From: Hyunsoonleella aestuarii | GTDB lineage: Bacteria > Bacteroidota > Bacteroidia > Flavobacteriales > Flavobacteriaceae | DNA: 64,000 nt | Direction of reading: 5' to 3' | Assembly (NCBI RefSeq): GCF_006148925.1 | Contig: NZ_VAWB01000001.1 | Span: 130,001 to 194,000 of the forward strand | Shown here: in pieces, positions 17,534 to 27,375 of the stretch | Position numbering within the stretch: the stretch's first letter is position 1 | How the letters are laid out: each line of letters opens with the position of its first letter | Program-made: the position numbers and the translations under genes | The notes under the pieces: model-generated | The model's input: only the letters and a program-made list of their open reading frames with translations | The model's database searches: none | What the model was told of the DNA's origin: nothing

Positions 17534-19255
17534 TGCTTCTCCAACAGCACTTGGTATTCTTATATTCTCAACAATCTCTTGTACATCCTCTGGTGGAGAT
17601 GGGGTAAAACTCATAATTACAATTGAAACAATAAAATTTAAACACATTGCGATGCTACCAAACCCTTCTGGAGAAATACCAAACCACCATTCACTTTTAT
17701 CCGGAAGAACCTCATCAAACCACCCAAGTTTATATTTAATCATATAAAGCAACATAGCTATAATACCAACTACCATACCCGCAATGGCTCCTTCTTTATT
17801 CATACGCTTATAAAAAATACCTAAGATAATAGCGGGGAAAAACGATGCTGCGGCCAATCCAAAGGCTAGTGCAACAACAGCTGCCACAAATCCTGGTGGG
17901 TTAATTCCAAAATAGCCTGCCACACATACAGCTCCAATTGCAGACAGACGTGCAGCTACCAATTCTCCTTTTTCCGAGATTTTAGGATTGATTATCTTCT
18001 TCACCAAATCATGTGAAACCGAAGAAGAAATTACCAATAACAAACCCGCTGCCGTGGACAAAGCTGCCGCTAATCCTCCAGCTGCTACTAATGCAATAAC
18101 CCAATTAGGTAGTTTTGCTATTTCTGGATTTGCTAGTACCATGATATCTCTGTCTATTACTAATTCATTTTCATTTTTATCTGCTAAATATTGTATAAGT
18201 CCATCGTTATTTTTATCAGTAAAAGTTATTAACCCCGTAGTTTCCCATTTTTTAAACCAATCTGGAACATCATGGTAAGGTTGATTGGAAACTGTTTCAA
18301 TCATATTTGTTCTTGCAAAAACAGCTACTGCAGGTGCTGTGGAATACAACAATACAATTAGTAACAAGGCAATACCTGCAGATTTCCTAGCATCTTTAAC
18401 TCGTTTCACAGTAAAAAACCGAACGATAACATGCGGCAATCCGGCGGTTCCGACCATTAAAGCCAAGGTTATAGCAAAAATATCTATTAATGATTTAGAT
18501 CCTTCGGTATATTCTGCAAAACCCAGTTCGGTACTCATACCATCTAATTTATCTAACAAGTAAGTTCCAGATTCATCGGCTAACTCACCTCCAAATCCAA
18601 ATTGAGGAATAGGATTGCCTGTTATTTGAATAGAAATAAAAATAGCGGGCACCATAAATGCAAAAATTAGCACACAATACTGTGCTACCTGCGTATAGGT
18701 AATACCTTTCATACCTCCAAGAACCGCATAAAACAAAACTATTAACATTCCTATTATAACGCCAGTATTAATATCAACCTCAAGGAATCGCGAAAAAACG
18801 ATCCCAACGCCTCGCATTTGACCTGCCACATAAGTAAAAGAAACTAACAAAGCACAAAATACGGCCACTATACGGGCCGTTTTAGAATAATAACGATCAC
18901 CTATAAAATCTGGAACGGTAAACTTTCCAAATTTGCGCAGATATGGCGCCAGTAGTAAGGCGAGTAACACGTAGCCTCCGGTCCAACCCATAAGGTATAC
19001 TGCACCATCATAACCAGCAAAAGATATAATTCCTGCCATCGAAATAAACGAGGCCGCACTCATCCAGTCTGCCGCTGTCGCCATGCCATTTGCTAATGGA
19101 GATACGCCTCCTCCTGCAACATAGAACTCCTTTGTAGAACTCGCTCTAGACCAAATCGCTATTCCAATATAAAGTGCAAAGGTTAAACCAACTAGAATGT
19201 ATGTCCAATTTTGAACACCAATACCTTCAATTAATAAACTATGCATCATATCCAT
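17522..19255 (-). CDS. Sodium:solute symporter, large subunit (VC_2705/ActP-like)
   Basis: Inner-membrane Na+-coupled carrier of about 577 residues with 13-14 membrane segments of the SSSF fold: the FYVAGGGVSPLANGMATAADWMSAASFISMAGII region near the N-terminus and the GLAAALSTAAGLLLVISSSVSHD segment near residue 400. The relatives closest in layout are ActP-type acetate/organic acid carriers. It pairs with the DUF4212 gene just upstream, whose end it overlaps. The ATG at 19255 (or the ATGs 6 and 9 nt later) is a better start than a TTG at 19267. The substrate is unknown; short carboxylates are the usual guess. Confidence 0.9.
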   Translation of the reverse strand: MDMMHSLLIEGIGVQNWTYILVGLTFALYIGIAIWSRASSTKEFYVAGGGVSPLANGMATAADWMSAASFISMAGIISFAGYDGAVYLMGWTGGYVLLALLLAPYLRKFGKFTVPDFIGDRYYSKTARIVAVFCALLVSFTYVAGQMRGVGIVFSRFLEVDINTGVIIGMLIVLFYAVLGGMKGITYTQVAQYCVLIFAFMVPAIFISIQITGNPIPQFGFGGELADESGTYLLDKLDGMSTELGFAEYTEGSKSLIDIFAITLALMVGTAGLPHVIVRFFTVKRVKDARKSAGIALLLIVLLYSTAPAVAVFARTNMIETVSNQPYHDVPDWFKKWETTGLITFTDKNNDGLIQYLADKNENELVIDRDIMVLANPEIAKLPNWVIALVAAGGLAAALSTAAGLLLVISSSVSHDLVKKIINPKISEKGELVAARLSAIGAVCVAGYFGINPPGFVAAVVALAFGLAAASFFPAIILGIFYKRMNKEGAIAGMVVGIIAMLLYMIKYKLGWFDEVLPDKSEWWFGISPEGFGSIAMCLNFIVSIVIMSFTPSPPEDVQEIVENIRIPSAVGEANSH

Positions 19256-19502
19256 ATTTTTTATCAAGCTTATTCATTAGTCTTACATAAACGAAAATTA
19301 GAATAACAAACACGTACATAGAACCTTGTTGTGCGAACCAAAATCCAACTTTAAATCCTCCTATTTTAAAATTATTAAGTACATCTTTAAACAAAATTCC
19401 AGCACCATAGGATACAGCAAACCAAATAGATAATAAGATAAGAACATACCTAATATTCTCTTTCCAATATACCTTGGCATTTTCTTTTTTATTTTCTTTC
19501 AT
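19239..19502 (-). CDS. DUF4212 small subunit of the sodium:solute symporter
   Basis: An 87-residue membrane protein with two hydrophobic segments (about 17-33 and 55-75) linked by a short loop containing GFWFAQQGS, the family hallmark. Genes of this family almost always precede a VC_2705-type symporter, as here, where the coding regions overlap by about 17 nt. It also overlaps the stop of the AGCS gene by 1 nt. It probably forms a complex with the large subunit (inference from constant pairing). Confidence 0.9.
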   Translation of the reverse strand: MKENKKENAKVYWKENIRYVLILLSIWFAVSYGAGILFKDVLNNFKIGGFKVGFWFAQQGSMYVFVILIFVYVRLMNKLDKKYGYDA

Positions 19503-20869
19503 TAGTCTTCAGTTTTAATACGTTTAAAATATGCTTTAATTTCCTTAGTAACTCTTGGAGCCATAATTAGGGTAGCTAACATGGTTGGTATGGCCATTAA
19601 CGCAAATGCCCCATCAATTAAATTTAGCATCATATTAAACGGCGTCATTACTGCTAAAATAATACTCAATATATAAATGTAATTGTAATAATGCTTTCTA
19701 TCAGCACCTAATAAAAAAGACATACATTTTGTGCCATAATAAGAATATGAAAAAAGCGACGAAATGCTAAAAATAGCCACACACACCATGAGCAAATATC
19801 TGCCATAAAAGGGCATGGTATGATTAAATGCTGAAGCTGTTAAACTAACTCCGTTATCTGAAGTTGTTTCCCAAACACCAGTAACTAAAATTGCTAATGC
19901 TGTAAGGGTACAAACAATTAGAGTGTCTATAGCTGGTCCAAGCATAGCAACTAAACCTTCACGCACCGGCTCGTCTGTTTTTGCAGCACCATGTGCCATA
20001 GGTGCCGTTCCTATACCCGCTTCATTCGAAAAAGCACCACGCCTAATTCCTAATAGAATTAACGCTCCGAGTACACCTCCCATAAATGAATCGCCTTTAT
20101 AACTTACGGCAGAAAAGGCATCTGTAAATATCAAATAAAAATACTTAGGCACTAATTCATAATTAGAAATCAAAATAAACACCACTGAGACGAAATATAA
20201 AAGCACCATAGTAGGTACCATTTTAGAGGCAGCATTGCTTATACGATTTAATCCACCAAGAATAATTATAGAAGTAATGACAACTAAAAAAATAGCCAAA
20301 ATAAGATTCGACTTAAAGCCAACATCTACACCATTAGGAATAAGTATAATATCATTTACAGCTTGTGTTAACTGGTTAACATTAACAACAGGCAACGCTC
20401 CAATCATTCCAAATAAACTGAACATAATTGCTAAAGGCTTCCATGATTTACCTAAACCTTCAACAATAAAATACATTGGACCACCTTGTAATTCTCCAGC
20501 GCTATCTTTCCCTCGATACATGATGGCTAATGTTGAAGTAAAAAATTTAGTCGACATACCAACAATCGCACTTACCCACATCCAAAACATGGCTCCGGGT
20601 CCGCCAACAGAAATAGCAACAGCCACTCCCGCAATATTCCCCATACCGATTGTTGAAGACAAAGCCGTTGTTAAGGCTTTAAAATGCGAGATTTGTCCGG
20701 GATCGTTGGGGTCATCGTACTTCCCTCTTAAAACATGAACAGCATGAGATAAATACCGAAAGGGCAAAAACCTAGATAAAATTAATAGATAAACTCCACC
20801 TCCAATTAATAAAATCACCAATGGTAATCCCCATGCGTAATCTGAAAAAGCCTTAACAAGTTCTTCCAT
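19502..20869 (-). CDS. Alanine or glycine:cation symporter (AGCS family)
   Basis: Inner-membrane Na+(H+)/amino-acid symporter of 455 residues with 10-11 membrane segments. Family signatures are GMGNIAGVAVAISVGGPGAMFWMW (about 76-99) and GAFSNEAGIGTAPMAHGAA (about 278-296). It probably imports alanine or glycine. It is first in a three-gene minus-strand unit with the DUF4212/SSSF pair, overlapping by 1 nt, so the cell may coordinate two sodium-coupled nutrient carriers. Confidence 0.93.
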   Translation of the reverse strand: MEELVKAFSDYAWGLPLVILLIGGGVYLLILSRFLPFRYLSHAVHVLRGKYDDPNDPGQISHFKALTTALSSTIGMGNIAGVAVAISVGGPGAMFWMWVSAIVGMSTKFFTSTLAIMYRGKDSAGELQGGPMYFIVEGLGKSWKPLAIMFSLFGMIGALPVVNVNQLTQAVNDIILIPNGVDVGFKSNLILAIFLVVITSIIILGGLNRISNAASKMVPTMVLLYFVSVVFILISNYELVPKYFYLIFTDAFSAVSYKGDSFMGGVLGALILLGIRRGAFSNEAGIGTAPMAHGAAKTDEPVREGLVAMLGPAIDTLIVCTLTALAILVTGVWETTSDNGVSLTASAFNHTMPFYGRYLLMVCVAIFSISSLFSYSYYGTKCMSFLLGADRKHYYNYIYILSIILAVMTPFNMMLNLIDGAFALMAIPTMLATLIMAPRVTKEIKAYFKRIKTED

Positions 20870-20957
20870 AAATTATCTATAATTTTCTAAATATATGACT
20901 TTCGATACATTTTGTTTCAATTAATTAAAAGTATATTTATAGTTGTTTAATACAGTT

Positions 20958-22049
20958 ATGCCTAAGCCAAATAGATTATATTTTATTGATGCTGTTAGAG
21001 CCTTCGCGATTCTCATGATGCTTCAAGGGCATTTTATTGACACCCTTTTAAATCCAATTTACAGAGACAAAGGAAATACCATATATAATATTTGGGTATA
21101 TTTTAGAGGAATTACTGCACCTGTATTTTTTACGATTTCGGGACTAGTTTTCGCTTATCTGTTATTGCGTGCTTATGCTAAAGGTGACGAGAAGCCCAGA
21201 ATTAAAAAAGGATTATTTCGAGGACTTCTTTTAATAGTGATTGGTTACAGTTTAAGAATTAATGTTTTTAGTTGGTTATCTGGTTACTTCAGTTCTTATT
21301 TTTTTGTTATTGACGTGTTACAATGTATTGGATTGTCATTGATATTACTAGTGGGCTTACATCTAGTTTTTAAAAAACATAGTTATATTTTTTCAATTGT
21401 ACTCTTCACTCTTGGCTGTTTATGTTTTGTTAGTGAGCCTCTTTATAGAAATCTGAATTTAGATTCTATAACTCCCATAATTGGTAACTACATGAGCAAA
21501 TCGAATGGTTCGGTATTTACTATTTTACCTTGGTTTGGTTATTCTGCGTTTGGAGCTTTTTTATCGACCGTTTTCTTTAGGCACGTGCATCGTAATAAAT
21601 TTAAAGTATCAACAATTATTACTTTTTTCGTTATTGGTTATGTCCTTATATATCACTCATCATGGATACTTATAGAATTATATGGCATCACAGATATTGA
21701 ATTACTAAAGCGAAGCGCTGATTATAATTACCTATTTACAAGACTTGGTAATGTACTTATCCTATTTGGTGTGTTTTATTCCTTAGAGCACTTTTTAAAA
21801 CAATCTATAATAGCGCGAATTGGAGAAAAAACTTTATCTATATATGTCATTCATTTTATTCTACTTTATGGAAGTTTTACAGGATATGGAATAAAACGAT
21901 TTTTAAACAAATCTTTAGACCCTTATGAGGCTATTGGTGGTGCCATTTTATTTATGGTAGTAGTTTGTATTATATCCTTCCATTATGCTAAAACCAACGC
22001 TTTTCTTTATAATTTAATAAGAAAGACAATCGATAAACTTAAAAAATAG
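20958..22049 (+). CDS. Multispanning acyltransferase-like membrane protein (DUF1624/HGSNAT-like)
   Basis: A 363-residue inner-membrane protein with about ten hydrophobic segments. Its N-terminus (RLYFIDAVRAFAILMMLQGH) matches the Asp/Arg/His start of the DUF1624, heparan-alpha-glucosaminide N-acetyltransferase-like and acyltransferase-3 group. The ATG at 20958 is better than a TTG 15 nt upstream. Such proteins pass acyl groups across the membrane onto extracellular sugars, but no glycan genes are adjacent, so the substrate is unknown. The next gene starts 4 nt after its stop. Confidence 0.75.
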   Translation: MPKPNRLYFIDAVRAFAILMMLQGHFIDTLLNPIYRDKGNTIYNIWVYFRGITAPVFFTISGLVFAYLLLRAYAKGDEKPRIKKGLFRGLLLIVIGYSLRINVFSWLSGYFSSYFFVIDVLQCIGLSLILLVGLHLVFKKHSYIFSIVLFTLGCLCFVSEPLYRNLNLDSITPIIGNYMSKSNGSVFTILPWFGYSAFGAFLSTVFFRHVHRNKFKVSTIITFFVIGYVLIYHSSWILIELYGITDIELLKRSADYNYLFTRLGNVLILFGVFYSLEHFLKQSIIARIGEKTLSIYVIHFILLYGSFTGYGIKRFLNKSLDPYEAIGGAILFMVVVCIISFHYAKTNAFLYNLIRKTIDKLKK

Positions 22050-22053
22050 CTTT

Positions 22054-22422
22054 ATGGCATACGACGAATTTCTTGCAGACCGTATTAGGCAACAATTACG
22101 AGATAAAAAAGTAAGCTTTACAGAGCTTAAAATGATGGGAGGATTATGTTTTAAAGTTGATAATAAAATGCTATGTGGGATTCATATCGATAAAAAATAT
22201 GGTGACAGTCTCCTTATGGCTCGTGTTGGAGAACAAGTTTATTTAGAAGAACTAAAAAAACGGGAATGTCTTCCCATGGACTTTACAGGAAGACCTATGC
22301 GTGGTTATATTTTTGTTACTCCAAACGGTTTCGATATGGATATCCATTTGTCCTATTGGATCGATTTATGCCTTGCTTTTAATCCGTTTGCAAAGGCTAG
22401 CAATTCCAAAAAGAAAAATTGA
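22054..22422 (+). CDS. TfoX N-terminal domain protein
   Basis: A 122-residue cytosolic protein with the TfoX-N fold: LKMMGGLCFKVDNKMLCGIH (about 25-44), a LLMARVG strand and the MDFTGRPMRGYIFV segment. TfoX/Sxy proteins regulate competence in Gammaproteobacteria, but single-domain TfoX-N proteins are widespread and have no established function. It is probably co-transcribed with the acyltransferase-like gene 4 nt upstream. Confidence 0.85.
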   Translation: MAYDEFLADRIRQQLRDKKVSFTELKMMGGLCFKVDNKMLCGIHIDKKYGDSLLMARVGEQVYLEELKKRECLPMDFTGRPMRGYIFVTPNGFDMDIHLSYWIDLCLAFNPFAKASNSKKKN

Positions 22423-22513
22423 TACTCTTATCAAATTTTTAAATAGAAAAAATAAATTTAAGGCAATCTTAAACCCTAATTTTACCCAAGAGTCTAAATG
22501 TATTTAATCACAA

Positions 22514-24886
22514 ATGAATAAATCAATTGTTTTAATATTTCTGTTTTTCTTTTTGACAGGTTCTATTCTAGCACAAAACAAGAGTGTTAAAATTATTGGA
22601 AAAATCATTGAAAGTACTTATAAATTGCCTATTGAATATGCCACTATTGCCCTTATTGATAAAACTTCGAATGAAGCTATAAGTGGCACTATAACCGCCG
22701 CAGATGGAACATTCAACATAAAAACAGATAACCACAACATCTATTTAGAAATAAGCTTTATGGGTTACACCTCTTTAACCCTAAACAATTTAGATTTTAC
22801 AAAAAACAAAATTGATTTAAAAACCATTGTTCTAAATGAGGATATTCAATCGTTAAATGAAGTTTTAGTGCGCGCAGAAACATCACGTACAGAATTTAAA
22901 TTAGACAAACGTGTTTTTAATGTTGGAAAAGATTTAAGCTCCACTGGCGCCAGCGCTATGGAAATTTTGAATAATGTTCCTTCAGTAAATGTAAATATTG
23001 AAGGTGAGATCAGCCTTCGCGGTAGCCAAGGTGTTCAAATACTTATTAATGGTAAACCTTCTGTTTTGGCTAGTGCTGAAAATAACGCATTGGGTAGTAT
23101 TACTGCTGATATGATAGAAAAAATTGAAGTTATTACTAATCCATCGGCTAAATACGATGCAGAAGGGACCTCTGGAATAATTAATATCGTTTTAAAAAAA
23201 TCTGAAAAAAAAGGACTAAATGGATCTGCAACCTTAAACGTTGGTGATCCCAAAAGTAACAGCTTTGGTTTAAGCTTAAATAAGCGAACCGAAAAATTCA
23301 ATTTATTTAGTCAGATAGGTATTGGTATTCGTCGTTTTCCTGATTATCTTGAGTCTATTAATCAAGACTTGACGAATAATACAACTATAAAAAGTGAAGG
23401 TGAAAGTATTTTCGATGAAAAATTCAGTAACTTTCTTCTTGGTGCTGATTATCATTTAAATGAAAGAAATATATTCACCTTAACGGGTTCTTATGCCTTT
23501 GAAGTTGAAGATAGGAATTCTGAAACTTACTTTATTCAATTAGATGATTCCAATACTTTAACAGATAGTTGGCGACGCGATGAAATAACTGAAGCTAAAA
23601 ACCCGAAAATTCGTTATGAATTGCAATACAAGAAAGATTTTAAACGACATAAAGACCAAAACTTATTATTTAGTGCTTTAGGTAGTTCGTTTAGAAAGGA
23701 CGAATCTTCAGAATTTCAGAATAGGACCATAACAGGAACAAGTGATGATTTTCAGCAAAGAACTAGAACCGATTATACCTTGGCTGATTATACGTTTAAA
23801 TTAGATTACACGCATCCTTTTTTAGAAAAATACACCATAGAAACTGGATCTCAATATGTTATTAATGATGTATCTAATGATTTTGCTGTAAGCGATTTAA
23901 TAAATAGCGTATGGGTTAACAATCCAGATTTTACAAATATATTTGATTTCGATCAACGTGTTTTAGGTATTTACACCACCGTAGCTTACGAAGGTGATAT
24001 ATGGGGATTAAAACTAGGACTTAGGTTAGAAGACACCAATCTGGAAACTTTATTGGAGACCACTAACGAACGTAATACTAACAATTATACCAATCTATTT
24101 CCTAGTGCCCATACGTCCTATAAGATTAACGATAATTTCTCGCTCCAAGCAGGATATTCAAGACGCATTAGAAGACCAGGTTTAAGAGAATTAAACCCTT
24201 TTTCAAATATTCGAAATAACTTTAGTATTACCACTGGTAATCCAGATTTACTGCCAGAGTACACGAACTCATACGAACTTACAAGTATTCACAAAATTGG
24301 AAAGGCATCTTTAAATTTTAGTTTATACAACCGTTATACCGTTGATGTTGTTGAACGTATTGCCACCTTTGAAAATAACATTAGTACAAGACGACCTGAA
24401 AATGTAGGAACTAATAGCACTACAGGATTTGAAATGAATGGCAAGTACGCACCAACAAACTGGTTTTCTTTAACTGGTGATTTTAATATTAACTTTTTTA
24501 ATAGAAAAGGTGAATTTGAAGGCACTTCTTTTGACTTTAAAGGTGAGCGTTGGACAACTCAATTAACTTCTAAGTTTAAACTACCAAGTGATATCGATTT
24601 GGAAATCTCAGGAGATTACCGTTCAAAATTCATAACAGTACAAAATGAAGTTGGAGAAAATATATTTGCAGATATTGGTATTCGTAAAAAAATATTAAAA
24701 GGTAAGACCATTTTAAACTTAAGTGTACGCGACCTATTTGCTTCTAGAATTGATAAAACAACAACCAATCAACCAGACTTTTTCTTATTTAGCAGCCGGC
24801 AACGTGGTCGTTTTATAACCTTTGGTATTAGTTACAGTTTTGGAAAAGGAGAAGCTATGGAATTCTCTGGACAACGTAGACGTTAA
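22514..24886 (+). CDS. TonB-dependent outer-membrane receptor (outer membrane beta-barrel family)
   Basis: A 790-residue receptor: signal peptide (about 1-20), carboxypeptidase-regulatory-like beta-sandwich (about 25-110), plug domain (about 120-215, with GSQGVQILINGKPSV and the VITNPSAKYDAEGTSGIINI end) and a 22-strand-type barrel of the 'outer membrane beta-barrel' class ending in FGISYSFGKG. This subclass often takes up peptides, siderophores or other ligands; there is no SusD partner gene, so a SusC role is unlikely. Its ligand is unknown. A short inverted repeat overlaps the stop codon (24878-24893). Confidence 0.9.
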   Translation: MNKSIVLIFLFFFLTGSILAQNKSVKIIGKIIESTYKLPIEYATIALIDKTSNEAISGTITAADGTFNIKTDNHNIYLEISFMGYTSLTLNNLDFTKNKIDLKTIVLNEDIQSLNEVLVRAETSRTEFKLDKRVFNVGKDLSSTGASAMEILNNVPSVNVNIEGEISLRGSQGVQILINGKPSVLASAENNALGSITADMIEKIEVITNPSAKYDAEGTSGIINIVLKKSEKKGLNGSATLNVGDPKSNSFGLSLNKRTEKFNLFSQIGIGIRRFPDYLESINQDLTNNTTIKSEGESIFDEKFSNFLLGADYHLNERNIFTLTGSYAFEVEDRNSETYFIQLDDSNTLTDSWRRDEITEAKNPKIRYELQYKKDFKRHKDQNLLFSALGSSFRKDESSEFQNRTITGTSDDFQQRTRTDYTLADYTFKLDYTHPFLEKYTIETGSQYVINDVSNDFAVSDLINSVWVNNPDFTNIFDFDQRVLGIYTTVAYEGDIWGLKLGLRLEDTNLETLLETTNERNTNNYTNLFPSAHTSYKINDNFSLQAGYSRRIRRPGLRELNPFSNIRNNFSITTGNPDLLPEYTNSYELTSIHKIGKASLNFSLYNRYTVDVVERIATFENNISTRRPENVGTNSTTGFEMNGKYAPTNWFSLTGDFNINFFNRKGEFEGTSFDFKGERWTTQLTSKFKLPSDIDLEISGDYRSKFITVQNEVGENIFADIGIRKKILKGKTILNLSVRDLFASRIDKTTTNQPDFFLFSSRQRGRFITFGISYSFGKGEAMEFSGQRRR

Positions 24887-25013
24887 AACGTCTTAATTGA
24901 ATTCTTATAAATCGCTGTCAAATTTATACGAGCAAAACTATTTTTATTCTAGCCTAGCTAAACACTTTAGTTTAAGTAAAACTTCTTAATTTTACCTTTA
25001 ATAAATTAACTCT

Positions 25014-26186
25014 ATGAATCCATCAGCGTCGGGTTGGGTAAAAAAATTACTTCAAGAGGTTTCTAAAGATAAAATGCTTTTTAAACTGACTGAAGATGAT
25101 TTTTACAATGGATTAAGATTATGCGGTTTTATTTATGGTAGTAATGTTAAAATATTGTCAAAAAGAATAGACAGTAAAGATTTTACAGAAGAAGAAAGAT
25201 CGAAAACAAATCTCTGTATGTCATTATTATATGTTCATGTTAATTCGAATTCTAAAATTCCTTTTACCGATTGTGTTATAAATTTCTACAAGGCTATTAA
25301 TGAACTTAAAACCTCTTTTTTTAAAGACATTTTAGGTGCTAAAAAGTCGAGTGAGCAGCTAGAAAAAATAATACATAAGCGCATCCAAATTGATGATAAT
25401 GTTATTACAAAAAACTTCAACTACTTTATTATAAACGCCTTGTTGTTTGTTGATATTCTAGCTTTCAAAAAGTTTTTAGAAAGTGATGCTATTTCCATTG
25501 AATATATTAAAGATTTAGAAAAAGCAATCGAATCCATTTCACTAGATGTACTTAACGCTAAGACTACAAAAAACACTTACGATGAAAGTTTAATAAAACT
25601 CTTTGAGTCTTCTCTTCGTTTTCAAAACAACGAGCAAGTTGATTACAAAACGGCATTAAGCTTAATAAATTCAAATTTAGAAAAGTATTACCTTCTAGAT
25701 TTGTCATGTATGGCTACTTGGGGGGACAGAAAAATTGATACAGACGAGCAAGAATTTATTGAAAAATTGGGTAATGATTTAAGTTTAGATACAGATAGAA
25801 TTAAAACATCTATTGAAACCGTTAATACATTTTACACTACTAATAAAGACAATATTGCATTACTTAGCTCGAAAAATATTGTACAGAGTTTTTATAATAA
25901 CTCCAGTAAAATGGTAATCAAACTGATAACCAGAAACAGTAAACGGCTATATAGAGAATTAAAAGACAGTAAAGAACTATTAATTTTACTTTCTCAATCC
26001 ACAAGACGAGATTTAACCCTTGAAGAACAAAAAAAAGTACAAGAGCAACTGTTAGATATTTTTAAATCTATACCAAGTTTGGCTATTTTTATATTACCTG
26101 GGGGTGCCTTATTGCTCCCTTTAGTGGTTAAGTTTATACCTAAGTTATTGCCTTCTGCCTTTGATGATAATAGGATTGAGAACTAA
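25014..26186 (+). CDS. LETM1-related protein
   Basis: A 390-residue mostly helical protein without a signal peptide. Its C-terminal part (about 300-385) resembles the LETM1 domain: a basic helix (MVIKLITRNSKRLYRELKDS), a QKKVQEQLLDIFKSIPSL helix and a Pro-containing hydrophobic hairpin (AIFILPGGALLLPLVVKFIPKLLPS). The preceding 290 residues look like a TerB/DnaJ-type helical bundle (MATWGDRKIDTDEQEFIEKLG near 240 is TerB-like). The family is annotated in Flavobacteriia as 'LETM1-related biofilm-associated protein'. I know no direct functional proof. Membrane attachment by the C-terminal hairpin is an inference. Confidence 0.78.
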   Translation: MNPSASGWVKKLLQEVSKDKMLFKLTEDDFYNGLRLCGFIYGSNVKILSKRIDSKDFTEEERSKTNLCMSLLYVHVNSNSKIPFTDCVINFYKAINELKTSFFKDILGAKKSSEQLEKIIHKRIQIDDNVITKNFNYFIINALLFVDILAFKKFLESDAISIEYIKDLEKAIESISLDVLNAKTTKNTYDESLIKLFESSLRFQNNEQVDYKTALSLINSNLEKYYLLDLSCMATWGDRKIDTDEQEFIEKLGNDLSLDTDRIKTSIETVNTFYTTNKDNIALLSSKNIVQSFYNNSSKMVIKLITRNSKRLYRELKDSKELLILLSQSTRRDLTLEEQKKVQEQLLDIFKSIPSLAIFILPGGALLLPLVVKFIPKLLPSAFDDNRIEN

Positions 26187-26233
26187 TCTAGGATAAATTG
26201 TATTTAGATTACTTAAAAAAGTAAAAACTTAAA

Positions 26234-26989
26234 TTATTCCAACCAATTTTTAAAATCTTTAACTCTTTCGCGAGCCACAATAACATCTTGATCGTTATAT
26301 GAGTTTAATTTTATTTGCAATCTGGAATTAGTATAGCTAACCATATCTTTAATGGCATTAATATTTACAAAGAATTTTCGGTTTATACGGAAAAAATTTT
26401 GCGGTTCAAGTTCATCTTCTAAAAGTTCTAAAGTTGTATCTAAAAGGTAGTTTCTCCCTTCATTTGTATGCAAATAGGTCCCCTTGTTTTCACTGTAAAA
26501 ACATTCAATATCATCTATATTAATCAGTTTTAAATGTTGACCCACCTTAACTGAGAACCGCTTTTTGTATTCGCGATCTATTGGGTTTACGAGAAGCTTT
26601 TTAATCTCATTAAAATCGAGTGTTACCGCATGATTTTTCGGTAATCGGTCTTTGTATTTTTTAACTGCAACATCTAATTCTTCTTTATCTATTGGCTTAA
26701 GTAAATAATCTATACTGTTTAGCTTAAAGGCTTGCAAAGCATACTCGTCATAAGCTGTGGTAAAAATAACGGCACTTTTTATTTCAATGGCCTCGAAAAT
26801 TTCGAAAGATAACCCATCACTCAATTGAATATCTAGGAAAATTAAATCTGGATGTTCATTATTTTGAAACCATTGTATAGATTCTTCGACAGAATGCAAC
26901 ATAACTTGCGTTTTCATTTCTAAACTCTCAAGCATTCTTTGTAATCGTCGTGCTGATGGTTTTTCGTCTTCTATAATTATTACATTCAT
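26234..26989 (-). CDS. LytTR-family response regulator
   Basis: A 251-residue response regulator: receiver domain (about 1-118; acidic residues E7, D8, phosphorylated D53, and the switch Lys in LLKPIDKEE) and LytTR DNA-binding domain (about 140-250, with SENKGTYLHT and FFRINRKFFVNINAI). It is the last gene of a minus-strand unit with a LytS-type kinase (27697-29037) and two 2TM genes between them, so the kinase is its likely partner. Confidence 0.95.
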   Translation of the reverse strand: MNVIIIEDEKPSARRLQRMLESLEMKTQVMLHSVEESIQWFQNNEHPDLIFLDIQLSDGLSFEIFEAIEIKSAVIFTTAYDEYALQAFKLNSIDYLLKPIDKEELDVAVKKYKDRLPKNHAVTLDFNEIKKLLVNPIDREYKKRFSVKVGQHLKLINIDDIECFYSENKGTYLHTNEGRNYLLDTTLELLEDELEPQNFFRINRKFFVNINAIKDMVSYTNSRLQIKLNSYNDQDVIVARERVKDFKNWLE

Positions 26990-27021
26990 TGTTTAATATT
27001 AAAAAATTAGGGGTAAAAAAA

Positions 27022-27366
27022 CTACTCGAATCTAAAGTTATCTTTATCGCTTCTATCTTTTTCCATATACTCTCTCATCTTTCTTTCTTCCCAAGACTTG
27101 CTGAAAAAGAGGTTTTTCCCAAAAACACCTAAGGCATGAAAACCTAGACCTATACCCCAAAACAATGGTGTTGAATAGGTTCCAAAATGCCAGATATTGC
27201 CATCTGAATTCGAAACAATCATAACAATTATAAAGATGTTAACCACGGCATACCAGAAGGCATGCCAATAGAAGCCTTTTATTTCTTTGAGTCGCTTTTG
27301 AGCACGTTTATAAGCTCGCTCTTTAATATAATCACTCGATTCATTATTATAATTTAAATCTTCCAT
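27022..27366 (-). CDS. 2TM domain protein, distal copy
   Basis: A 114-residue protein with the 2TM layout: a charged N-terminus ending in a KRLKEIKGFYWH amphipathic stretch, membrane segment 1 (about 36-55), a short loop, segment 2 (about 67-88) and a basic/acidic tail with SWEERKMREYMEKD. It is the most divergent of three 2TM domains in this operon. Such domains accompany LytS/LytTR systems in Bacteroidota. Their role is unknown; a membrane-sensing or kinase-docking part is plausible. Confidence 0.85.
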   Translation of the reverse strand: MEDLNYNNESSDYIKERAYKRAQKRLKEIKGFYWHAFWYAVVNIFIIVMIVSNSDGNIWHFGTYSTPLFWGIGLGFHALGVFGKNLFFSKSWEERKMREYMEKDRSDKDNFRFE

Positions 27367-27375
27367 AATTTCCTT

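Noticed and set aside
20235-20738. Open frame of 167 codons opposite the AGCS symporter
   Set aside because: It lies fully inside a well-supported membrane transporter gene on the other strand and its sequence has no recognisable pattern.
22301-22507. Frame overlapping the end of the TfoX-N gene
   Set aside because: It mostly reads the TfoX-N gene in another frame and the remainder is A+T-rich spacer.
24878-24893. AGACGT/ACGTCT inverted repeat over the stop of the TonB receptor as a terminator
   Set aside because: Only a 6-bp stem with no T-run; too weak to call.
26184-26211. TAATCTA/TAGATTA inverted repeat as terminator between LETM1-related and LytTR genes
   Set aside because: 7-bp A+T stem with a 14-nt loop and no T-run.
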